Positions 58,988 through 64,000 of a DNA stretch of 64,000 nucleotides are shown here, piece after piece. The notes under the pieces are model-generated. The model saw only the letters and a list, made by a program, of their open reading frames with translations, ran no database searches and had not been told where the DNA came from. The position numbers and the translations under genes were made by a program. Position 1 is the first letter of the stretch, and the number at the start of each line of letters is the position of its first letter. Origin of the DNA: Echinicola pacifica DSM 19836 (GTDB taxonomy: Bacteria > Bacteroidota > Bacteroidia > Cytophagales > Cyclobacteriaceae); contig NZ_KB890757.1 of the NCBI RefSeq assembly GCF_000373245.1, positions 124,001 to 188,000 on the forward strand, read 5' to 3'.

Positions 58988-60106
58988 TTATCCTACAAGA
59001 TATTTTTCGACAGGGGTATAGTTAAGGTCAAAAGCATCTGCCACCGCCTTATATACTACTTCCCCGTGGATGACGTTAAGGCCTTTGGCAAGCTCATAAT
59101 TATCTTGAGCAGCTTTTTTCCAGCCTTTTTCAGCGAGTTGGAGCGCATACGGAAGAGTGGCGTTGGTCAGTGCGATAGTGGAGGTATAAGGGACAGCTCC
59201 AGGCATATTCGCTACGCAATAATGAAGTACATCATCAATGATGAATGTTGGGTCTTCGTGCGTGGTAGGCTTGCAAGTCTCGATACATCCGCCTTGATCC
59301 ACGGCCACATCCACTAGGACGGTGCCAGGCTGCATGTCTTTCAGCATGTCACGAGTGATCAGGTGAGGGGCCTTAGCTCCCGGGATCAATACTGCTCCGA
59401 TGATCAGGTCGGCAGTTTGAATCATTTCCCTAATATTATATTCATTGGACATTCTGGTTTTGACATTGGCGGGCATCACGTCAGAGAGGTATCTCATACG
59501 AGGGAGAGAGACGTCGAGGATGGTGACATCTGCTTTCATGCCGGCCGCCATCCATGCGGCTTGTGTGCCGACCACGCCACCGCCCAGAATCATAACCTTA
59601 GCAGGAAGGGTACCAGGTACTCCGCCCATCAGTATTCCTTTACCGCCCAATGGTTTTTCCAGATAATTAGCGCCCTTTTGGGTGGCCATCCTGCCGGCTA
59701 CCTCAGACATAGGAACTAAGAGTGGAAGGCCACCATGTATGCTTTCTACCGTCTCATAGGCTAAACAGATGGACTTGCTTTTCAGCATAGCCTTGGTCAG
59801 AGGTTCGTATGACGCAAAGTGGAAATATGTAAATAGAAGTTGGTCTTCTCTGATCAGATCATATTCCGCTTCTATCGGTTCTTTTACCTTCATGATCATC
59901 TCTGCGATCTGGTAAACTTCACTGATAGTAGGTAAAATTTTAGCTCCTGCTTCTGTATACATATGGTCAGGAAATCCACTTCCAATACCAGCAGTTTCCT
60001 GGATATAAACGGTATGACCTCTCTTGACTAATTCCTGAGCTCCTGCTGGGGTAAGAGCTACTCGATTCTCGTTGTTTTTAATCTCTTTAGGGATCCCTAT
60101 TATCAT
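58988..60106 (-). CDS. ald: Alanine dehydrogenase
   Basis: 372 residues. It starts [20 protein letters not shown] (20 residues), as in all Ald proteins. The NAD-binding Rossmann loop is [18 protein letters not shown], and the substrate region has MKVKEPI and LLFTYFHFA with the catalytic Lys and His. It interconverts alanine and pyruvate/ammonia with NAD. CAAATATA at 60140-60147 (minus TATATTTG) is a likely -7 box. Confidence 0.96.
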   Translation of the reverse strand: MIIGIPKEIKNNENRVALTPAGAQELVKRGHTVYIQETAGIGSGFPDHMYTEAGAKILPTISEVYQIAEMIMKVKEPIEAEYDLIREDQLLFTYFHFASYEPLTKAMLKSKSICLAYETVESIHGGLPLLVPMSEVAGRMATQKGANYLEKPLGGKGILMGGVPGTLPAKVMILGGGVVGTQAAWMAAGMKADVTILDVSLPRMRYLSDVMPANVKTRMSNEYNIREMIQTADLIIGAVLIPGAKAPHLITRDMLKDMQPGTVLVDVAVDQGGCIETCKPTTHEDPTFIIDDVLHYCVANMPGAVPYTSTIALTNATLPYALQLAEKGWKKAAQDNYELAKGLNVIHGEVVYKAVADAFDLNYTPVEKYLVG

Positions 60107-60466
60107 AGTTGTATCTTATTGGGTTAATGATTCTTAGCACAAATATAATAACTGATAAATTATCCTTGGGTATGATCTTTATGATTATTTGGTTAGCTGT
60201 TGAAATTTCTTTCAAAACAAAATTTAATTTCCTTAAAATCATTACATTTGTCTTTTGTTTTAAAACAACCTTTTTATGGTCTTTATTATTTTGTGTACGA
60301 TTATGGAGGATTTGGCGTTTATCTAAAATCAGCATCAAAATTTTCTGCTTAATGCGAATTTTAGGCCTTTAGATGAATGTCAAAATAATATTTTAAGGCA
60401 GGAAGAAATACCCGGTAATAGGCGAATTTGGTTTGGCATCCTTGGCTAGGTACTTTGTGGTAAAGT
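60107..60466. other. AT-rich divergent region between ald and the E1 dehydrogenase
   Basis: The leftward ald -7 box (60140-60147, TATATTTG on the minus strand) lies here, without a clear -33. Otherwise no gene or repeat is visible. Confidence 0.5.
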
Positions 60467-60496
60467 TTGTATAGAAGTGAAAATTGAGTATTTTTG
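60467..60496 (+). promoter_or_regulatory. Promoter of the fused E1 dehydrogenase gene
   Basis: TTG at 60467-60469, a 19-bp spacer and TATTTTTG at 60489-60496, followed by AT-rich GATTAA. Confidence 0.8.
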
Positions 60497-60536
60497 GATT
60501 AACTAGAAAACCCAAAATTGCTGTTAATTTATAAAA

Positions 60537-62951
60537 ATGATAGAAGTGGAAACGTTACCTAGACATAAGGTGGATCTAAATTTAGCGAAGGATCAGATAT
60601 TATTTGATTACAGGATTGTTCAGCAAAGCCGACAAGCTTCCCTGATGGGCCGCAAGGAGGTTTTTATGGGTAAGGCTAAATTTGGGATTTTTGGGGATGG
60701 CAAGGAGCTTGCTCAAGTGGTGATGGCTAGGTATTTTAAGCAGGGTGATTGGAGAAGTGGCTATTACAGAGATCAGACTTTTATGTTAGCCATCGAGGAG
60801 TTGAAATTGCAAGAGTACTTTGCTCAGCTATATGCCCACACTGATGTGACTGCAGAGCCTGCTTCTGCGGGGCGTCTGATGAATGGTCACTTTGCCACCC
60901 GATCTCTTAATGAGGACGGGACATGGAAAGATATCAGAAAAAGTAAGAATTCCGGTGGAGATATCTCTCCCACAGCCGGGCAGATCCCTAAGCTGATAGG
61001 TTTGGGATATGCTTCTAAGCTTTTCAAGGAAAATAAAGAGTTACAAAAATTATCACAATTCAAGGGCCTCGGTTCTGAAATTGCCTGGGGCACCATCGGC
61101 AATGGTTCCACTGCCGAAGGAATGTTCCTGGAAGCTATCAATGCTGCTGGTGTGCTTCAGATTCCAATGATCCTTTCCGTATGGGATGATGAGTACGGTA
61201 TCTCTGTACCCAACTCCTTCCAGACCACCAAAGGCAGTATTTCTGAAGCTTTGGCGGGGTTCCAGCGTGAGGACGATAAAGATGGTGTAGAGATTATTGT
61301 GGTGAGAGGATGGGATTATGTAGGTCTTCATGAGGCTTATCGCAAGGCGGAAGCACTCTCTCGTGAAGAATCTGTACCAAGTCTGGTTCATGTCGTGGAG
61401 ATGACCCAGCCTCAGGGACACAGCACCTCAGGCTCTCACGAGCGCTATAAATCAAAAGAAAGACTACAATGGGAGGCTGATCACGATTGCGTGAAAATAT
61501 TCAGATCCTATATTTTAGAAAATGAAATTGCCACAGAAGAGGAAGTTCTTCTGATCGAGGAGGAGGCATTGAAATTTGTCCGTGAGGCAAAAAATAATGC
61601 TTGGAAAGCCTTTTCGACAAGTATAAAGTCGGAACTAGTGGAGGCTGTGGAGATACTTAGCAAATCAGCGCCATTGAGTAAGCAGTCTGCTGCTTTAAAT
61701 TTATTGGCCGAAGAGCTCGGCAAAACGCTAAATCCTATCCGCAAGGATGTGATCAGCACCGTGAGGAAAGCACTTTTCCTTATGCGCTATGACGAGCCTG
61801 GCGTCAGGGAGGAGTTGAAGAAATGGTATGAGGAGCAGGTGGAGATCAATCACAAAAGATATAATTCGCACTTATACAGTGAGTCCCAGGATCGCCATGC
61901 AAATGTGCCAGTGGTCCCCGCCGAATATGCAGATACCACGGCTTTGGTGGACGGAAGGGAGGTCCTTCAGGCCTGTTTTGACCAGATGCTTGCAAATGAT
62001 CCCAGGGTATTTGCCTTTGGTGAGGATGTGGGTAAGATCGGGGATGTAAATCAGGCTTTTGCTGGCTTGCAGGCAAAGCATGGTGACCTTCGTGTGACCG
62101 ACACCGGGATCAGAGAGATGACTATTATTGGTCAGGGAGTGGGAGCAGCCTTGCGGGGTTTGCGGCCTATTGCCGAGATTCAATATTTAGACTATATATT
62201 TTATGCGTTGATGACCCTCACGGATGATTTGGCCTGCTTACATTATCGTACTCAGGGTGGCCAGAAGGCTCCTTTGATCGTTCGGACTCGCGGCCATAGG
62301 CTAGAGGGCGTTTGGCACTCCGGTTCGCCAATGAGCGCTATCCTGGGGAGCCTACGTGGAATGCTTCTGTGTGTCCCCAGAAATATGACGCAGGCAGCGG
62401 GAATGTACAATACCTTGCTGAAGGCCGACGAGCCTGCCGTAATGGTCGAATGCCTGAATGCTTACCGACAGAAAGAAAAAATGCCATTGAATATCGGTGA
62501 GTTTACCGTGCCTTTGGGACATCCTGAAGTGATCCGGGAAGGGACCGATATCACCGTGGTGACTTATGGAGCCATGTGTAAGATTTGCCTCGATGCTGCG
62601 GAGGAATTGGATCAATATGGTATTTCGCTCGAGGTGATCGATGTGCAGACTTTACTGCCATTTGACGTAAGTCATAAGATTTCTGAATCTATCGCTAAAA
62701 CCAATCGTGTGATTTTTGCGGATGAAGATGTGCCGGGGGGAGCTTCAGCCTATATGATGCAAGAAGTAATAGAAAACCAAAAGGCTTATTTTAGCCTTGA
62801 TTCTCAGCCGGTCACTATCGCCGCAAAAGCTCATAGACCTGCCTATTCCTCCGATGGAGATTATTTCTCCAAGCCTAGCGTGGATGATGTCGTGGAAATA
62901 GCCTATAGGATTATGAATGAATTTGACCCTCGGTCTTACCCTTTATGGTAG
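60537..62951 (+). CDS. 2-oxoacid dehydrogenase E1 component, fused alpha/beta subunits
   Basis: 804 residues with both E1 chains in one protein. The alpha part (about 1-430) has the TPP-binding GNGSTAEGMFLEAINAAG segment and the phosphorylation-loop-like HSTSGSHERYKSKE. The beta part (about 450-804) begins VDGREVLQACFDQML and contains VFAFGEDVGKIGDVNQAFAG (20 residues), the transketolase pyrimidine-binding core and the C-terminal domain with VIDVQTLLPFD. It is expected to decarboxylate branched-chain 2-oxoacids or a related substrate in a complex with E2 and E3, which are not adjacent. It needs TPP. Confidence 0.92.
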   Translation: MIEVETLPRHKVDLNLAKDQILFDYRIVQQSRQASLMGRKEVFMGKAKFGIFGDGKELAQVVMARYFKQGDWRSGYYRDQTFMLAIEELKLQEYFAQLYAHTDVTAEPASAGRLMNGHFATRSLNEDGTWKDIRKSKNSGGDISPTAGQIPKLIGLGYASKLFKENKELQKLSQFKGLGSEIAWGTIGNGSTAEGMFLEAINAAGVLQIPMILSVWDDEYGISVPNSFQTTKGSISEALAGFQREDDKDGVEIIVVRGWDYVGLHEAYRKAEALSREESVPSLVHVVEMTQPQGHSTSGSHERYKSKERLQWEADHDCVKIFRSYILENEIATEEEVLLIEEEALKFVREAKNNAWKAFSTSIKSELVEAVEILSKSAPLSKQSAALNLLAEELGKTLNPIRKDVISTVRKALFLMRYDEPGVREELKKWYEEQVEINHKRYNSHLYSESQDRHANVPVVPAEYADTTALVDGREVLQACFDQMLANDPRVFAFGEDVGKIGDVNQAFAGLQAKHGDLRVTDTGIREMTIIGQGVGAALRGLRPIAEIQYLDYIFYALMTLTDDLACLHYRTQGGQKAPLIVRTRGHRLEGVWHSGSPMSAILGSLRGMLLCVPRNMTQAAGMYNTLLKADEPAVMVECLNAYRQKEKMPLNIGEFTVPLGHPEVIREGTDITVVTYGAMCKICLDAAEELDQYGISLEVIDVQTLLPFDVSHKISESIAKTNRVIFADEDVPGGASAYMMQEVIENQKAYFSLDSQPVTIAAKAHRPAYSSDGDYFSKPSVDDVVEIAYRIMNEFDPRSYPLW

Positions 62952-62974
62952 GATATGGAACGATAATATAGAAT

Positions 62975-63017
62975 AAAAGCCAAGGCCTTCAATTATGAAT
63001 TGAAGGCCTTGGCTTTT
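62975..63017. terminator. Bidirectional terminator, perfect 20-bp stem
   Basis: The arms at 62975-62994 and 62998-63017 are exact reverse complements around an ATG loop; A and T runs at the tips serve both convergent genes. Confidence 0.92.
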
Positions 63018-63040
63018 ATGAATACCTCTATCACTGAACC

Positions 63041-63715
63041 TTATTTAACTTGTATTTGGTTCAGCGTAAAATTAGGCGTGGATACCGTATTACTCCGATT
63101 GAGTGCTCGATCTTGGATCTGCACGTCAATTCTTATAGTGTCATTTCGAAATATGGGCCTCCAGCCTGAGGATAACATCGAGTATTCGATCACCCCTTCA
63201 ATGGATTGTTGATTGTCACCTGCTAATATCTCAGGGAATCGTCCGTCTAAAGTGGTATAAAAAGGAGGGTCAGACCATTTGAATTCGGTAAAATTGCCAC
63301 CTCTCTTAATGAAGAATTTCACGAAGATATTATAGTAATTAGGATTATACTCGACCCATAAGGTGTCTTTTATTTCCTCATTATTAATTAATGGATCGAT
63401 GATCCAGTCTAGAGGATTGTAGGAAGGTGCTCCTTCGGGTCGGTTTGAATAGGTGATATAATTCCCGTTATTGTCCGTTAGGTATTCGATTTCGTTAAAT
63501 GGAGGATTGATAGCCCTGGGGTCAAGACCAAGATCGCCTTCCGCATCTCTGAATTTTACTGCGATCTTAAGCGAATCTGATGCACCGTCGAGTTCTATAT
63601 AGCTCAATCCATGGAAACTTATTTCTGGTATGGAAGGGAAGTCATCTGGAGGAGAGACGCATGCCGTAGCAAGGAAGCCCAAGATTAAAGTATAAAAGAG
63701 AAGTTTTGCATTCAT
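63041..63715 (-). CDS. Lipoprotein of unknown function
   Basis: 224 residues from the ATG at 63715 (MNAKLLFYTLILGFLATAC; lipid-attached Cys19). The mature part has KFRDAEGDLGLD, a short motif seen in many Bacteroidota surface lipoproteins, and an ordered beta-rich pattern; no domain is recognised. The upstream GTG at 63727 would add four residues (MLRY) with no benefit. It is convergent with the E1 gene and divergent from the LuxE-like gene. Confidence 0.75.
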   Translation of the reverse strand: MNAKLLFYTLILGFLATACVSPPDDFPSIPEISFHGLSYIELDGASDSLKIAVKFRDAEGDLGLDPRAINPPFNEIEYLTDNNGNYITYSNRPEGAPSYNPLDWIIDPLINNEEIKDTLWVEYNPNYYNIFVKFFIKRGGNFTEFKWSDPPFYTTLDGRFPEILAGDNQQSIEGVIEYSMLSSGWRPIFRNDTIRIDVQIQDRALNRSNTVSTPNFTLNQIQVK

Positions 63716-63729
63716 GTATCTCAACACAT

Positions 63730-63758
63730 TTGGTCAATCTTAAATTTGCTTAAATTTG
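63730..63758 (+). promoter_or_regulatory. Promoter of the LuxE-like gene
   Basis: TTG at 63730-63732, an 18-bp spacer and TAAATTTG at 63751-63758. A duplicate TAAATTTG lies at 63741-63748, at the wrong distance. Confidence 0.6.
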
Positions 63759-63779
63759 TGCATTATAGATAATAAAACG

Positions 63780-64000
63780 ATGAATTATTTTAAAAGTTTT
63801 TCGGAGCGTGTCCTAAACCTGCAGGGAAATGAATTTGATGCCCTGGCCCTGGAGCTTTTTCGGTTTCAGGCTCAGCATAATTTGATTTACAGCGCTTACC
63901 TCAAAGCTAGAGGGCTAGAGGTGGAGGCAGTGAGCACTGTGGAGCAAATTCCTTTTTTGCCAATACAATTTTTCAAGTCCCATGCCGTCATAAGCGGGCC
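63780..64000 (+). CDS. LuxE/PaaK-family acyl-protein synthetase, 5' part (cut by window end)
   Basis: The first 73 codons from ATG at 63780 are visible. MNYFKSFSERVLNLQ with a helical N-terminus, ELFRFQAQHNLIYSAYLKAR and especially IPFLPIQFFKSHAVI match the start of LuxE-type (acyl-protein synthetase/acyl transferase) proteins common in Bacteroidota, which activate carboxylic acids with ATP. The substrate is unknown. The neighbourhood downstream is outside the window. Confidence 0.75.
   Translation, partial: MNYFKSFSERVLNLQGNEFDALALELFRFQAQHNLIYSAYLKARGLEVEAVSTVEQIPFLPIQFFKSHAVISG

Noticed and set aside
63000-63212. Rightward frame starting in the loop of the 62975-63017 hairpin region
   Set aside because: It begins inside the terminator and runs antisense to the lipoprotein gene.

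Overview
The window is a chromosomal segment of a Bacteroidota member, most likely order Cytophagales. The evidence is protein style (DUF5686 and DUF3467 proteins, FAS1 lipoproteins, a fused E1 alpha/beta 2-oxoacid dehydrogenase, a GH20 hexosaminidase), promoters of the Bacteroidota type (TTG, about 19 bp, TAnnTTTG), start codons in A-rich contexts with little Shine-Dalgarno sequence, and the gene order of the ribosomal region. No phage, insertion sequence, CRISPR array or defence system is visible. Most of the window is highly conserved core genome.

Layout. (1) 1-6273: the 3' part of a DUF5686 outer-membrane protein; a leftward pyrH-frr pair; a leftward free-standing biotin carrier protein; a rightward M1 aminopeptidase-like lipoprotein. 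(2) 6339-19713: tRNA-Tyr, tRNA-Gly, tRNA-Thr, tuf, tRNA-Trp, secE, nusG, rplK, rplA, rplJ, rplL, rpoB and rpoC. This is the classic tuf/sec/rif cluster and makes elongation factor Tu, SecE, NusG, the L11/L1/L10/L12 proteins and the two large RNA polymerase subunits. (3) 19731-20060: a DUF3467 gene. (4) 20161-23610: the str operon rpsL-rpsG-fusA-rpsJ, with its own promoter and terminator. (5) 24016-38435: rplC through rplQ (the S10, spc and alpha operons joined), including secY, map, infA, a 38-codon rpmJ and rpoA. A 554-bp gene-free stretch with a fresh promoter separates rpsJ from rplC. (6) 38506-43827: carA, eno, an FtsB/DivIC-like gene overlapping a small outer-membrane protein gene, then cysE-cysM (serine to cysteine).

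(7) 43828-48681: a 733-bp gene-poor gap, a luciferase-like flavin oxidoreductase, then a TPP riboswitch and the thiM-thiE-thiD-tenA thiamin salvage operon. (8) 48797-55421: small secreted and DUF proteins, a two-gene molybdenum sulfite-oxidase-like enzyme with its membrane cytochrome c, a two-FAS1-domain lipoprotein, a putative zinc metallopeptidase and a LamG-like secreted protein. (9) 55779-58639: a DeoR/AgaR-type regulator convergent with a secreted GH20 beta-N-acetylhexosaminidase. (10) 58891-64000: alanine dehydrogenase, the fused E1 dehydrogenase, a lipoprotein of unknown function, and the 5' end of a LuxE/PaaK-like acyl-protein synthetase cut by the window edge.

The genes jointly supply translation, transcription and secretion machinery, with cysteine, thiamin and branched 2-oxoacid metabolism beside them. 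Most operon ends carry clear intrinsic terminators, several of them bidirectional between convergent genes. I found no strong candidate for an entirely new multi-gene system. The signals most worth checking are regulatory: a long-range helix ending in a U-tract around the TPP riboswitch, a shared promoter extension upstream of translation genes, the hairpins between rplL and rpoB, and an orphan terminator that may end a small RNA.
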